Source: JBBILU01 sp037444775 (GTDB taxonomy: Bacteria > Patescibacteriota > Gracilibacteria > BD1-5 > UBA6164). Taken from it: a DNA stretch of 47,303 nucleotides. Position 1 is the stretch's first letter; each line of letters begins with the position of its first letter. The stretch covers positions 1 through 47,303 of the forward strand of contig JBBILU010000008.1 of assembly GCA_037444775.1 (NCBI GenBank), written 5' to 3'. A model generated the notes under the pieces. That model made no database searches and was not told where the DNA came from. It saw only the letters and a list, made by a program, of their open reading frames with translations. A program made the translations under genes and the position numbers. This document shows, one piece after another, positions 20,886 through 31,485 of this stretch.

Positions 20886-21823
20886 ATGAAAATTGCAATA
20901 TTACATGAAATGCTTATTAAATTTGGATGAGCTGAAAAAGTTGTTGAATCAATGCTTAAAATTTTTCCAGAAGCTGATTTATTTACTCTTATTTATGATA
21001 AAGAAAAAATGTGAAAATTTTTTTGACATAAAAAAATCATTACTCCAAAAGTTACACAATTTATTTATAAATTAACAAAAAAACAAAGACTTTGTTTTCC
21101 TTTTATGGCAAGTGCAGTTGAAAGTCTTGATTTTAGTCAGTATGATTTAGTTCTTTGCTCTAGTTCTTGATTTGCTCATTGAGCAATTACAAAACCAGAA
21201 ACAAAATTTGTAGTTTATTATCATGCTCCAGCTCGTTATATGTGGGATTGGACAAATGAATACAAAAAAGATATTTGAGCAGATAGTTGAATTAAATGAT
21301 TTATTATGAATAAATTATTTCTAAAATTCAGAATTTGGGATGTAATAGCTTCTAGGAGAGTTGATATTAGTTTGGCAAATTCTAGTAATACCGCGAAAAG
21401 AATAGAAAAATATCACAGAAAAAGTTCTATAGTTTTGTATCCACCAATTGAAACAAAAAGATTTCAAAAAGNNNNNNNNNNNNNNNNNNNNNNNNNNNNN
21501 NNNNNNNNNNNNNNNNNNNNNNNNNNNNNNNNNNNNNNNNNNNNNNNNNNNNNNNNNNNNNNNNNNNNNNNCCAGTTGAAGCAATGGCAGCTTGAAAACC
21601 AGTTTTTGCACTTGGGAAATGATGACTTCTTGAAACTGTAATTCCATGACTTACTTGAGAATTTTTTAATGATGTTGAATGAGAAGATTTTGTAGAGAAT
21701 TTTATAAAATTTGATGAAAAAAATAAAGCTTGATTTTACATTGCTGAAAATTGTATTAAACAAGCTGAAAAATTTAGTGTAGAGAATTTTGAAAAAAGAT
21801 TAAAAAAAATAATTTGAATGTAA
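20886..21823 (+). CDS. Glycosyltransferase family 4 protein, split by an assembly gap
   Basis: The N-terminal part (195 codons before the gap) starts MKIAILHEML with GGAEKVV, then YDLVLCSSSGFAHG, YYHAPARYMWD and LANSSNTAKRI: the donor/acceptor motifs of WbaZ-type GT4 mannosyltransferases. The part after the gap starts PVEAMAAGKPVFALGKGG, the conserved nucleotide-sugar site, and ends 83 codons later. Frames before and after the 100 N differ, as expected for an arbitrary gap length; about 80-100 residues are missing. Probably adds a hexose to a surface glycan or glycolipid. Confidence 0.85.
21472..21571. other. Assembly gap (100 N) inside the glycosyltransferase gene
   Basis: Run of 100 N. Unlike the other two gaps the flanking sequences do not repeat each other, so real sequence is missing. 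Confidence 0.99.
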
Positions 21824-21939
21824 GTTTTTAAATTTTTAATATATTATTATCGCAAAAGATATTTTAAAAAATAAGATAATTTATATTAACTAGAATTATG
21901 AAATAGAATTATTGTATAATTAAAGGAAATAATTAAAAT

Positions 21940-21983
21940 AAGGTTCATAAATTTTACAGCCTAATTTAAAAAGTATGAACCTT
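21940..21983 (+). promoter_or_regulatory. Leader hairpin upstream of uppS
   Basis: Perfect 10-bp stem aaggttcata/tatgaacctt with a 24-nt loop, 65 bp before uppS, without a T-run. A TATAAT lies at 21915-21920 just upstream, so the hairpin would be near the 5' end of the uppS transcript. Confidence 0.4.
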
Positions 21984-22047
21984 AGAAACAATAATAATCA
22001 TTTTGATTTAATTACAAAATAAAAAAATATTTTCTAAAAAATAATTT

Positions 22048-22746
22048 ATGATAAATCATCTTGCGATAATAATGGATTGAAATAGAAGGTGGGCAAAAGA
22101 AAGATTTTTGCCAAGTCTCGCTTGACACAAAGCTTGAGCTGACAATGCTTTAAAAGTTACAAAACTTGCTTCTGAGAAATGAATAAAATATTTAACACTT
22201 TGGGCTTTGTCAACAGATAATCTTCAGAAAAGATGATATGAAGAAGTTGAATGAATTATTAAGCTTGTAAATTCTATAGAAAAATACTTGTGAGAAATGA
22301 TAGAAAAATGACTAAAATTTAATGTTATTTGAGATATTTCTAAATTACCAGAAGATTCTCAAAATATTCTAAATTCTGTAGTAAAAAGAACTGAAAATAA
22401 TTCTGAAATAGTTTTGACTTTAGCTCTTATTTATTGATGACAAGATGAAATAATTAGATCTATAAAAAAGTTTGTTTTAGAAAATAAAGATAAATCTAAT
22501 TTTGAAGAAATTTTAAATAATTTAGATAGATTTAATTTTAGAAAATATTTAGATACTGCAATTTTACCAAATCCTGATGTAATTGTTAGAACAGGTTGAG
22601 ATATTAGACATTCTTGATTTTTACTTTACGACTCAGAATATAGTGAATATTATTTTACTGAAAAGTGATGGCCAGCTTTTGATAAAGAAGAATTAGAAAA
22701 AGTTATAGATTTTTTTGATAAGTCTAAAAGAAATTTTGGGAAATAA
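22048..22746 (+). CDS. uppS: Undecaprenyl diphosphate synthase
   Basis: 232 aa cis-prenyltransferase making the C55 lipid carrier for wall and glycan synthesis. Seen: IIMDGNRRWAK with catalytic Asp10, the LAGHKAGADNA segment, LWALSTDN, and the C-terminal RTGGDIRHSGFLLYDSEYSE region with Arg residues for diphosphate binding. Somewhat shorter than the typical 250 aa. Follows the glycosyltransferase and lipid genes, consistent with envelope supply. Ends 1 bp before the stop of the convergent small membrane gene. Confidence 0.96.
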
Positions 22747-22747
22747 T

Positions 22748-22966
22748 TTAATTTTCCAATTCTTTCAAATCAAAATTTAAAATAAAAATTAATAAAGTTC
22801 AAAATAAAATAGAGAGTAAATTAGAGGCAAAAGGATTTTGAGTTAAAAAATACATATCAAGAAAATTCCAAATTCCTCTCCAAATCATAACTACGGCTAT
22901 TGTAATAAGAAATATTTTCATATTGCTTAGCACAAATTTTATCTTTTTTTTATGCTTCTTTTTCAT
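22748..22966 (-). CDS. Small two-helix membrane protein
   Basis: 72 aa: a basic N-terminus (MKKKHKKKIK), a membrane helix, then VMIWRGIWNFLDMYFL, a short loop, and a second helix ending in DLKELEN. The WRGIWN-LDxYF pattern occurs in small uncharacterised membrane proteins of bacteria and archaea. No function assigned. Convergent with uppS with only 1 bp between the stops. Confidence 0.7.
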
Positions 22967-23070
22967 AATTTTAGAATTAAATTTATTTTTTTAGAAATTT
23001 TAACATAAACTTTCTTTTTTAGCAAAAAAAGTATAATGGAAAAAATATTTTATTTTCAGATGAAAAAATT

Positions 23071-23550
23071 ATGATAATTCTTTGAATAGATCCATGAACA
23101 ACAACAGTTGGCTTTGCAATTATGCAAAAAACTTGAAACAATATAGAATTAATTGATTATTGAGTTTTTTCAACAACTCCCAAAATAGATTTAAAAATAA
23201 AATTACTTGAAATTTGAAATGACATAAAAGAAATTGTTGATAAATATAAGCCAGATGTTTTAGTTGTTGAAAAGCTATTTTTCAATACAAATTTAAAAAC
23301 TTGAATTGATGTTGCCCATGCTAGATGAGTTATAATTTATGAATGAATAAAAAATAATTTAAATATTTTTGAATTCACACCTTTACAAATAAAAAAAGCA
23401 ATAACAGGAAACGGACAAGCAAAAAAAGTTCAATTACAAAGAGCAATTCAAATATTTTTAGGACTTACAGAAATTCCAAAACCAGATGATGCAGCTGATG
23501 CAATTTGACTTGCTTATATGTGAGCATTACAAAAAGTTTCAAATTCTTAA
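23071..23550 (+). CDS. ruvC: Holliday junction resolvase RuvC
   Basis: 159 aa. GIDPGTTTVGFAI with Asp7, VVEKLFF with Glu67 and PKPDDAADA with Asp140 and Asp143 give the four acidic catalytic residues of RuvC, which cuts Holliday junctions in recombination. The conserved glycines of GIDPG and DAIGLAY are TGA. Length normal. Alone between the small membrane gene and a palindromic element. Possible -10 TATAAT at 23032-23037. Confidence 0.96.
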
Positions 23551-23612
23551 ATCTTTCTTAAAATAAAAAGATTATACTAAATTTGCTTTTGATTTATATT
23601 TTTATTTGGACT

Positions 23613-23650
23613 ATTCTCCCTTTTTTGTAAAAGGGAGAATACAAGAGGAA
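23613..23650. repeat. Family C palindromic element
   Basis: Perfect 12-bp stem attctccctttt/aaaagggagaat, loop ttgt, followed by acaagaggaa. Nearly the reverse complement of the element at 29106-29146. Lies 62 bp after ruvC; may act as a terminator. Confidence 0.88.
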
Positions 23651-23733
23651 ATAAGAATTTAATTTATATTTCAACTAAACAAAGGGCTAAAAAGCTATTT
23701 TGATAGTACAAAAAATATAAAATCGTCGTATTT

Positions 23734-23761
23734 TTGACTTTTTTTCACAAAAAAATATAAT
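23734..23761 (+). promoter_or_regulatory. Strong sigma-70-like promoter of the secreted repeat protein
   Basis: TTGACT (23734-23739), 16-bp spacer, TATAAT (23756-23761). A start site near 23768 rules out the TTG at 23771 and supports the ATG at 23810. Confidence 0.75.
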
Positions 23762-23809
23762 ATATGAGCTTTGAAAAAGCATATTTTATTTCATAAATAT
23801 ATAAATATT

Positions 23810-24846
23810 ATGAGAAAAACAACTCAAGTTGCACTATTGTCTGCTATAATTGTTACTGCTTCTGGTCTTTCTGTTTCTGCTCATGAAACAACAGCTACTA
23901 CTGGCAATTCAGTAGCTGATGAAGCTATGAAGACTAAAAAAGAAGAAATGATGAAATTAAAAGAAGAGAAAGAATCTAAAGTTTCTGAAAATAGAAAAGA
24001 AATTAAAGAAAATAGAGCAGAATTTAAATCTGGTTCTTGAGCACATATGCAAGAAACATCCAAAAATTTAACAGAAACTGAAAAAACTAAAGTTAAAGAA
24101 ATTGAGGAAGCTTATAAAAAAGCTATGGATGAGGCTCAAGCTAAATATAAAACTCTAGAAAAAACAGAAGTTAATGCTAAAGCAATGATGGAAGAAATGA
24201 AAGCTATTCATGACAAATATCATTCTATGATGAAAGAAGCTCTAGCAAATAATCCAGAAGCTTTAAAAATATTAGAGAACAAAATTTCTGAATTAAGACA
24301 TGAAAATAAAGAGATAAAAGTTGGATATAAAGAAAAAAAGTCTGAATTAGTTATGAAGTGTAAAAAAGCTTTTGCTGATAAATTTTCTGNNNNNNNNNNN
24401 NNNNNNNNNNNNNNNNNNNNNNNNNNNNNNNNNNNNNNNNNNNNNNNNNNNNNNNNNNNNNNNNNNNNNNNNNNNNNNNNNNNNNNNNNAAAAAGTCTGA
24501 ATTAGTTATGAAGTGTAAAAAAGCTTTTGCTGATAAATTTTCTGAAAATAAAGAGATAAAAGTTGGATATAAAGAAAAAAAGTCTGAATTAGTTATGAAG
24601 TGTAAAAAAGCTTTTGCTGATAAATTTTCTGCAAAAATTGAAAAAATACCAGCTGATAAGTTAAAAGTAATTTCTGAAAAAGTTTGAACTGTAATTACAA
24701 AAATTGAAGCAAGAACAGATTTAACATCTGATGCAAAAGAAAAAATTATTGCTCAATATAAAGCATTAAAAGAGTTAATTGATGAAAAATTAAATAATTC
24801 TTCTACATCTGTAGAATCTCAAATTGAAGCAATGTTAAATAATTAA
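23810..24846 (+). CDS. Secreted helical Lys/Glu-rich repeat protein (contains assembly gap)
   Basis: N-terminal signal peptide MRKTTQVALLSAIIVTAS with a likely cleavage after SVSA. The mature protein is almost entirely charged helix. It has an 87-bp (29-codon) tandem repeat starting ENKEIKVGYKEKKSELV, with full copies at 24302-24388 and 24544-24630 and a partial copy at 24490-24543. The repeat keeps the frame. The 100-N gap is within the repeats, so the copy number is unknown. One in-frame TGA (24038) confirms recoding. No family recognised; a surface or periplasmic coiled-coil is inferred. Strong promoter before it and a strong terminator after it suggest high expression as a single gene. 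Confidence 0.8.
24302..24630 (+). repeat. 87-bp in-frame tandem repeat
   Basis: At least two complete identical units of 29 codons. The 55 bp before the gap (24335-24389) equal the 55 bp after it (24490-24544), so the gap may be an unmerged overlap. Confidence 0.9.
24390..24489. other. Assembly gap (100 N) in a tandem repeat
   Basis: Flanked by the same 55-bp sequence on both sides, as at 34430-34529. Probably an assembler overlap rather than missing bases. Confidence 0.95.
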
Positions 24847-24853
24847 AAAAAAC

Positions 24854-24888
24854 AAAAAAGAATGAAAAATTTTTCATTCTTTTTTTTC
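24854..24888 (+). terminator. Strong rho-independent terminator
   Basis: Perfect stem agaatgaaaaa/tttttcattct (24859-24880), A-rich before and T8 after, just past the secreted-protein stop. Confidence 0.9.
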
Positions 24889-24951
24889 TACAAAATTTTT
24901 TGCAAATTATCTTTTTTTCAGTAAAAACTAGCTACCTAAAAAAATTAGGGC

Positions 24952-24979
24952 TTGTCAGGAACAAGTTTTATAACATAAT
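24952..24979 (+). promoter_or_regulatory. Putative promoter of the U32 gene
   Basis: TTGTCA, 16-bp spacer, CATAAT, ending 10 bp before the ATG. The short leader would be nearly leaderless. A small cttgt/acaag hairpin overlaps the -35 site. Confidence 0.5.
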
Positions 24980-24989
24980 TTATTAAAAA

Positions 24990-26387
24990 ATGTCTAAGAG
25001 ATTAGAATTACTTATGCCAGCTTGAAATATGGAAAAACTGAAATTTGCTTTTGCATATTGAGCTGATGCAGTTTATGTTTGAGCTCCAATGTTTTCTCTA
25101 AGAGCTAGAACAAATGCTTTTACACTTGAAACTCTTAAAGAAGCAGTAGAATATACGAGAAATCTACCTTGAAATAAAAAAATTTATTTTACAGCAAATA
25201 TTTATGCTCACAATATGAAAATTAAACCATTTTTGGCACAATTCAAAAAAATGATAGAAATGGAACCAGATGCTTTTATTATGGCAGATCCTTGACTTAT
25301 TTATTTAGTTAGAAAAGAGTTTCCAGATGTTGAAATTCATTTATCTGTTCAAGCAAATAATACAAATTATGCTCAAGCACTTTTTTGGCAAGAAATATGA
25401 ATAAAAAGAATTATTTTGTCAAGAGAAATTTCTATAAAAGAAATGAAAGAAATTCATGAAGTTGTTCCTGAGATGGAACTTGAAGCTTTTGTCCATTGAG
25501 CTATTTGTATGGCTTATTCTTGAAGATGTTTGATTTCAAATTATTTATCAAATAGAGACCCAAATCAATGAACTTGTTCTCATTCTTGTAGATGGGAATA
25601 TAAAGTTTTTAAAGATGAGAAATCTGAAGAAGAACTTGAAGTTTTGACTTGAAGACCTGAAGAATATGAAGAATTAAAATGAAATTTTTATCTAGAAGAA
25701 AAAGAGAGACCAGAACATCTAATGGAAATTGATGAAGATGAATATGGAACTTATTTAATGAATTCTAGAGATTTATGTGGAATTGATTATTTAGAGGAAA
25801 TGTCTGATGCTTGAATAATTTCTTTCAAAGTAGAATGAAGAAATAAAACTGTCAATTATTTGGCTTCTGTTTGACTTGCTTATAAAAAAGCTTTGTCATC
25901 AGTAGAAAAATGAGAAAAGTATGATAGTAAAAAACTTTCAGAAGAATTATTTTCTATTGCAAATAGAGGTTATATTCCTTGATTTCTTGCTTGAAATCCT
26001 TGAGCTAATGCACAATTTTATGAAAGAAATTGATCTTATGGAACAAAAGCTTTTTTATGAATTCTTCGTGATTACGATGAAAAAAATAAATTAATTAGAG
26101 TTGAAGTAAAAAATAGATTTGAACTTTGAGATGAAATTGAGCTAGTTTCTCCAAGTTGAATAAAAGAAATGAAAGTAGAGAAAATTTATAAAACTACTTT
26201 AAATCATTGAACAAAAAAAGCTTGAACTACTTTTGTTGAACATGAGCATTTGTTTGATTTTTCTCTTGCTGAAGAAGTAAACTCAGCTCATGGTTGAGGT
26301 TATGAAGTTTGGATAAACATGGAAACTAAACCAGAAGATTTTAGTTTAATTAGAACTGTTTGATGAAGATTTGAAGATGTATTATAA
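24990..26387 (+). CDS. trhP: Peptidase U32-family protein (TrhP/YegQ-like)
   Basis: 465 aa. N-terminus LELLMPAGNMEKLKFAFAYG and the signature EAFVHGAICMAYSGRC (165-180), with Cys173 and Cys180, define U32 proteins; further cysteines follow in CSHSCRW and DLCG, which would complete an Fe-S site. By length and signature it is closest to YegQ/TrhP, which hydroxylates U34 of certain tRNAs, rather than to a protease. The C-terminal beta-barrel (about 385-465) is also typical. Neighbour rimO is likewise a translation-modification enzyme. Confidence 0.85.
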
Positions 26388-26430
26388 AAAATTTTTACTT
26401 CTCTTTCTTTTTTATTTTTAATAAATATTT

Positions 26431-27873
26431 ATGACACAAAAAACTTTTAACTTTTCAGCAATAAACCTTGGTTGTAATAAAAATCTTGTTGATTTAGAAT
26501 TCATAGTTTGAGATATTTTAAAAAATGCCTCTATTCCACTTTCTGATTTGGAATGAGAAGATTTTCTACCTCAATTTTATCCAGAACCAGAAGATGAAGA
26601 AGTAGAATATGTTTTGATAAATACTTGTGGATTTTTGTCTAGTTCAAGAGAAGAAGCTGAAGATACAATCAAATATTATGATAAAATGGGAAAAAAAATA
26701 ATTGTAATTGGTTGTTATGTTCCTGTTTCGAATTCTAATTTTTTGGCAAATTTGAAAAATTTGATTGCTGTAATTCCTCACGAAGAAACAGAACAAACTT
26801 CTAATCTTTTAATGTGAAGATCTCACCCAACCCCTCTCCTTAAAGGAGAGGGAGTAGGAGCTAAAATTTCTAAATTACAATCAGGACTTCAAAATTTAAA
26901 AAGAGATAAATTAAAATCTTATTTGAATTCTTTGAGTTGAGATAGAAATAAATCTAAAGCTTTCATTTGGTGAACAGAAAATGTAAGAGCTTATTTTAAT
27001 GCTGGTTATGGATATGAATATTTGAAAATAGCAGAATGATGTAATAATAATTGTAGTTTTTGTATAATTCCAAATATTAGATGAAAACAAAAATCTAGAT
27101 CAATTGAAGATATTCTTGAAGAAGTAAAAATTATGGTTGATTCTTGAATTAAAGAAATAGAAATAATTTCTCAGGATACAACTAGATATTGAGTTGATTT
27201 ATATAATTGACCAAAACTTCTTGAATTACTTGAAAAAATTGATGAAATTCCTTGAGATTTCAAAATTAGACTTTTTTATATGTATCCTGATATTCTAAGC
27301 TTTACTCATTTAGATAAACTAAAAACTTTAAAAAAACTTTTGCCATATTTTGATATGCCTTTTCAGCATATTTCAGCAAATGTTTTGAAAAAAATGTGAA
27401 GATTTTACGATGAAGAACATATTTATAAATTATTAAAATATATTAGACAAAATTTTGAAAATTCTTTTTTCCATACAAATTTTATTATCTGATTTCCTTG
27501 AGAAACTGAAGAAGATTTTGAAAAATTATGTAATTTTGCAAAAGAATTTGAGTTTGAAAGTGTTTCACTTTTTGGTTATCACGATGAACCTTTAGCTCAA
27601 AGTTCAAAACTATCAAATAAAATTGATGATGAAACAATAAAAAAAAGAGTAGAAATTTTATCAAATATTTTATGAAAAATTTATGATAAAAAAGATAAAA
27701 TGAGGAAGTGAAAAAAAGAAATTTGATTTATTTATGAAATTATTTGAAATGAAAAGTTTCTTATTAGATCAGAAATTAGAGCTCCAGAAATTGATGAATA
27801 TGATGAAGTGAAAAAAAAAGATATTATTAGTTGAAAATTAGAAGTTTGAGAGAAAGTTGAATATATAGTTTAA
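26431..27873 (+). CDS. rimO: RimO/MiaB-type radical-SAM methylthiotransferase (RimO-like)
   Basis: 480 aa. N-terminal Fe-S domain with INLGCNKNLVD (Cys15), NTCGF and GCYV; radical-SAM CxxxCxxC at Cys204, Cys208, Cys211; then IPNIRGKQKSRS and SQDTTRYGVDLY, characteristic of RimO, which methylthiolates an Asp of ribosomal protein S12; a TRAM-like domain ends the protein. The family A palindromic element adds SHPTPLLKGEGVG at about residues 131-142, in the linker between the N-terminal and radical-SAM domains. Most functional glycines are TGA. Confidence 0.92.
26821..26858 (+). repeat. Family A palindromic element inside rimO
   Basis: Stem ccctctcct/aggagaggg around taa (26832-26852), preceded by tctcacccaac. 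Read in frame as SHPTPLLKGEGVG. Confidence 0.92.
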
Positions 27874-27881
27874 ATTATAAT

Positions 27882-27909
27882 TTGTCAAATCATTTCTTTT
27901 TTATATAAT
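27882..27909 (+). promoter_or_regulatory. Putative promoter of the M23 peptidase gene
   Basis: TTGTCA, 16-bp spacer, TATAAT, 31 bp before the ATG. Confidence 0.65.
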
Positions 27910-27940
27910 CTGTCTTAAATTTAAAATTAAATTATTTTTA

Positions 27941-29095
27941 ATGAAAAAGAAAATTTTTATATTATTTATGTTATTTTTGCTTATTACCTCGTGAATAACT
28001 TTTGTATTTTGAAATTTTATTAATTTTGATAAAAGTATAAAATTAGAAAATATACTTTCAAAAAATATATTTCTTTGAACAAATTTAAATAAAACTATTT
28101 TAGTTTATAGAAGTAATATTAATTTGAAAGATTATAAAGTTATAAGTTATTGTAAAAGTGAATCCAAGTTTTTAGCTAATACTGGAGATTTATATTATTT
28201 TTCTTTAGAATATTTAGATAATATATGTGATAATCCAAATATAATTTTAGGAAATTCAGATTCCAAAATAGAAAATACTTTAACAAAGCTAAAAATAGAT
28301 AGTGAATATAACATTTTTAATTTTATTACAGATTATGATAATAAAAAATTAGAAAAAGCTTTGGAGCAGCTAGAAAGTTCTATTTCTAAATTAGGAATTT
28401 TAAGATCACAAGATAAATCATTTGAAAAATTACAAGAAAAAAGAAAATTAGAAGAGGCAAAATATAAAAAATATTTGATTTCAAAAGTTTATGAGTGAAG
28501 AAAATTGAAATATGATGTTCCTGTTAGATGACATTCTATAACAACAAAAGAAAATGAAATCCCAAATGCCGGAAGACCATATAGGGAAGAGTATACTGAT
28601 TGAGTTCATCACGGTTGGGATATAAATGACAAAATTTGAACAAATGTTATAGCTTTAGATGATTGAATTATAGTTAGAACAGTAAGAAATTTTGAATTTT
28701 CGGATTTAAATAATTTGAAAAAATGAAATAAATTGTCTGAAGATGATAAATTATTAAATCTTGATATTTTGAGATGAAATCAAGTTTGGTTAAAAACTAC
28801 AAAGTGAGATGTAGTTTTTTATGCACATTTAGAAAAAGTTTTTAGTGATATTATTGAATGAAAAGTTATAAAAAGGTGATATCCTCTTTGAACTATTTGA
28901 ATTTCGTGAGTTCCAGATAAAACTTACACAAAATCTCATCTTCATTTTGAAATTTCTAAAAATCCTCATATCAATAAAAATGCAGGAAAATATATAATTG
29001 AAGATTATTTAAGATGGAATTGGGAATTAAAATGATTATCAAGTCAAGAAGTTTTAGAAAAACAAAAAGAAATTTTTAACGAAAAGAAAAATTAA
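27941..29095 (+). CDS. M23 (LytM-type) metallopeptidase, membrane-anchored
   Basis: 384 aa. One N-terminal membrane helix (about 5-27), an extracytoplasmic stalk with a coiled-coil region near 130-185, then an M23 domain: zinc ligands His223 and Asp227 in HHGWD and His333/His335 in SHLHFE. M23 enzymes cut peptidoglycan cross-links. Several loop insertions (about 250-285) enlarge the domain. Own promoter; followed by a family C palindromic element and smpB. Confidence 0.85.
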
Positions 29096-29105
29096 AAAAA
29101 TCTTA

Positions 29106-29146
29106 TTCCTCTTGTATTCTCCCCTTTTACAAAAAAGGGAGAATAA
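29106..29146. repeat. Family C palindromic element
   Basis: attctcccctttt/aaaagggagaat-type hairpin, preceded by cctcttgt. Inverse copy of the element at 23613-23650, with one mismatch in the stem. Lies between the M23 gene and smpB. Confidence 0.85.
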
Positions 29147-29175
29147 CACAAAATGATGTATAAAATTAAAAAATT

Positions 29176-29643
29176 ATGAACACGGAAATAAAATATAAAG
29201 ATATTGCAAAAAATAAAAAAGCATATTTTGATTATGAAATTATAAGTACTTATGAAGCTTGAATTGAATTAAGGTGATATGAAGTAAAAAGTGTAAGAAC
29301 AAATAATATTAATCTTAAAGGGGCTTATATTAGCTTTATTGGCTCGGTTCCTTTAGTAAAAAATATGCATATTTGAGTTTGGAAAACTCTTGCAAATAAA
29401 GATAGTATTGAAACAAGTAGAGAAAGAAAAATTTTTCTTAAAATAAAAGATATTAATTATATCAAAGAAAAATCAAAAGAAACTGGTTACACTGTTGTTC
29501 CACTTGAGATTTACTTAAAATGAAGTCTTATTAAAATTAGAATTTGACTTGTGAAATGAAGAAAAGATTTTAATAAAAGACAAGTTTTGAAAGAAAGGAC
29601 TTTAGATAAAGAGGCTAAAATTATGATGAAAAAGTATATTTAA
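29176..29643 (+). CDS. smpB: tmRNA-binding protein SmpB
   Basis: 155 aa; works with tmRNA to rescue stalled ribosomes. Seen: NKKAYFDYEIISTYEAGIEL, GYEVKSVR, the GAYISFIG segment, the LVKGRKDFNKR loop and a basic C-terminal tail ending in IMMKKYI. Length is standard. hicBA follows 31 bp downstream; HicA toxins cut mRNA and tmRNA, so the link may be functional, but this is inference. The tmRNA gene is not in the window. Confidence 0.95.
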
Positions 29644-29674
29644 AAAAACTAATTTATTTTATTACAATAAAATT

Positions 29675-29971
29675 ATGGAAGCTAAAGAAATTATTAATTT
29701 ACCAATGTTAATTGATCAAGATGAAGATTGAGTTTGGGTTGCAGTTTCTCCAATTTTTAAGTGATTTAATACTCAATGATATGATTTAAATGAATTGAAA
29801 GAAAATCTTGAAGATATTTCATGAATGTATTTTGATATGATAAGAGAAGGAGAAAAGCCATTCAAAAGCAAATATTTTATCAATTTAACTTATAACAAAG
29901 ATGGTAAAATTACCAATAATTTCTCCAAAGAAATTAATCAAGATTTTGGAAAAGTATTGATTTGAGCTTAA
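29675..29971 (+). CDS. hicB: HicB-like antitoxin
   Basis: 98 aa. The N-terminal INLPMLIDQDEDGVWVAVSP and GFNTQGYDLNELKENLED match the partial RNase-H fold of HicB antitoxins, which bind and neutralise HicA. It precedes hicA, the reverse of the common hicAB order, and its last 71 bp overlap the hicA reading frame. The C-terminal DNA-binding helix found in long HicB proteins is short or absent. Confidence 0.85.
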
Positions 29972-30134
29972 TAGACAAACTTGAAGTCATCAGTGTTATA
30001 AAAAATGAGATTTTACTGTAATTGTTCCAGTTCATTGATGAAAAGATATTTGAAGATGACTTTTGAGAAGTATTATAAATCAATCTGGTTTATCTTATGA
30101 AAAATTTTTAGATGAACTTTGATTAAAAAATTAA
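29901..30134 (+). CDS. hicA: HicA-like mRNA interferase toxin
   Basis: 77 aa. Starts at an ATG inside hicB in another frame: MVKLPIISPKKLIKILEKYG, then LNRQTGSHQ with catalytic His30 in the GSH motif, then VIVPVHGGKDIGRGLL and SGLSYEKFLDEL. All HicA landmarks (the RNA-binding dsRBD-like fold) are intact, so the toxin is probably active. Invisible under the standard code because seven glycines are TGA. Overlap with hicB (71 bp) implies translational coupling. Confidence 0.92.
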
Positions 30135-30166
30135 AAAACTAATAAATATTATTTAACCAAAAAATT

Positions 30167-31429
30167 ATGATAGATTTAAAAATAGTTAGAACTAATCCAG
30201 AATTAGTTAGAGATAGCATTGCAAAAAGAAATTTAAATATTAATTTAGATGATTTTCTTGAAATAGATAGAAAAAGATTAAATATTTCTCAAAAACTAGA
30301 TGAACTTAGAGAAATTAAAAACAAAGTTAGCAAAGAAATTCCAACTCTTGAAAAAGCTGAAAAAGAAGAAAAAATTATAGAAATGAAAGATATTTGAGAA
30401 CAAATAAAAACTCTTGAAGAAGAGTTTAGAGATGTAGAAATTGAATTTAATAATATTTACTGGAGATTACCAAATTTTCTTGATGAAACAACTGCAATTT
30501 GACCAGATGATAGTTGAAACTTAGTTGAAAAAACTTTTTGAGAAAAAACAAAATTTGATTTTGAAGTTCAACCTCATTATGAAATTTGAGCAAAAAAATG
30601 ATGGATAGATACAGAAAAATGATCTGAAATTTCTTGAGCTAGATTTTGGTATTTGAAATGAGATTTAGTATTTTTACAATTTGCAATTATTAATTATGCT
30701 CTTTCTAAATTAGCAAATAAATGATTTTATCCAATTTTACCTCCAGTTTTGGTTAGAGAACAAGCAATGTTTTGAACTTGATTTTTACCAGCTTGAGAAG
30801 ATTGAGTTTACAAAGTAAATCCTTGAGAAGATGATTTGTTCTTAGTTTGAACTGCTGAAGTTTCAGTAACAAGTTATCATGCTTGAGAAATTTTAGAAAA
30901 TCTTGATTCTCCAATAAAATATGTGGGTTATTCAGCTTGTTTTAGAAGAGAAGCTTGAAGTGCTTGAAAAGATATGAGATGAATTCTGAGATGACATCAA
31001 TTTGATAAAATTGAAATGGTTTGTTTTTGTAAACCAGAAGATAGTAAAAATCTTCACAACGAAATGGTTGCTGTTGAAGAAGAAATTCGGCAAGGACTTT
31101 GAATTCCTTATCAAAAAGTTAATATTTGTAGTTGAGATTTAGGAAATCCAGCTTTGAAAAAATATGACTTAGAAGCTTGGATGCCAGCACAAAATAAATA
31201 TAGAGAAGTTACAAGTTGTTCTAATGTTTGAGAATTTCAATCAAGAAGACTTTGAATTAGATATAGAAATGAAGAATGAAAACCTGAATATGTTCATACT
31301 TTGAACGGAACAGTAATTGCATTATCAAGATGTTTAATTGCAATTATTGAAAATTATCAAGATAAAAATTGAGATGTTATAATCCCAGAAGTTTTAAGAC
31401 CTTTTATGTGAGGTAGAGAAAAAATATAA
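30167..31429 (+). CDS. serS: Seryl-tRNA synthetase
   Basis: 420 aa class II synthetase. N-terminal tRNA-binding coiled coil (about 1-100), then motif 2 SACFRREAGSAGKD, a GHQFDKIEMVCF segment, ICSGDLGNPA, EVTSCSN and motif 3 HTLNGTVIALSRCL. Full length. One CGG codon (31088-31090, residue 308) lies in the segment EEI-x-QGLGIPY, where homologues have a hydrophobic residue, so Trp fits better than Arg. Follows hicA by 32 bp. Confidence 0.97.
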
Positions 31430-31485
31430 ACTTTTCACTCCAAGATCAGAATTTTTGTCAACATGTTGAAGAAACGAAAAATTGA

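Noticed and set aside
21306..21763. Reading frames spanning the N-run at 21472-21571
   Set aside because: They cross an arbitrary-length gap; the real gene is the glycosyltransferase, in different frames on the two sides.
23771..23809. TTG start for the secreted repeat protein
   Set aside because: It lies at the expected transcription start of the strong promoter, and it would put polar residues ahead of the signal peptide; ATG 23810 fits better.
23613..29146. Family C hairpins as ordinary terminators only
   Set aside because: They can end transcription, but two near-identical copies in opposite orientation with shared flank (acaagagg) indicate a repeat family, so they are listed as repeats.
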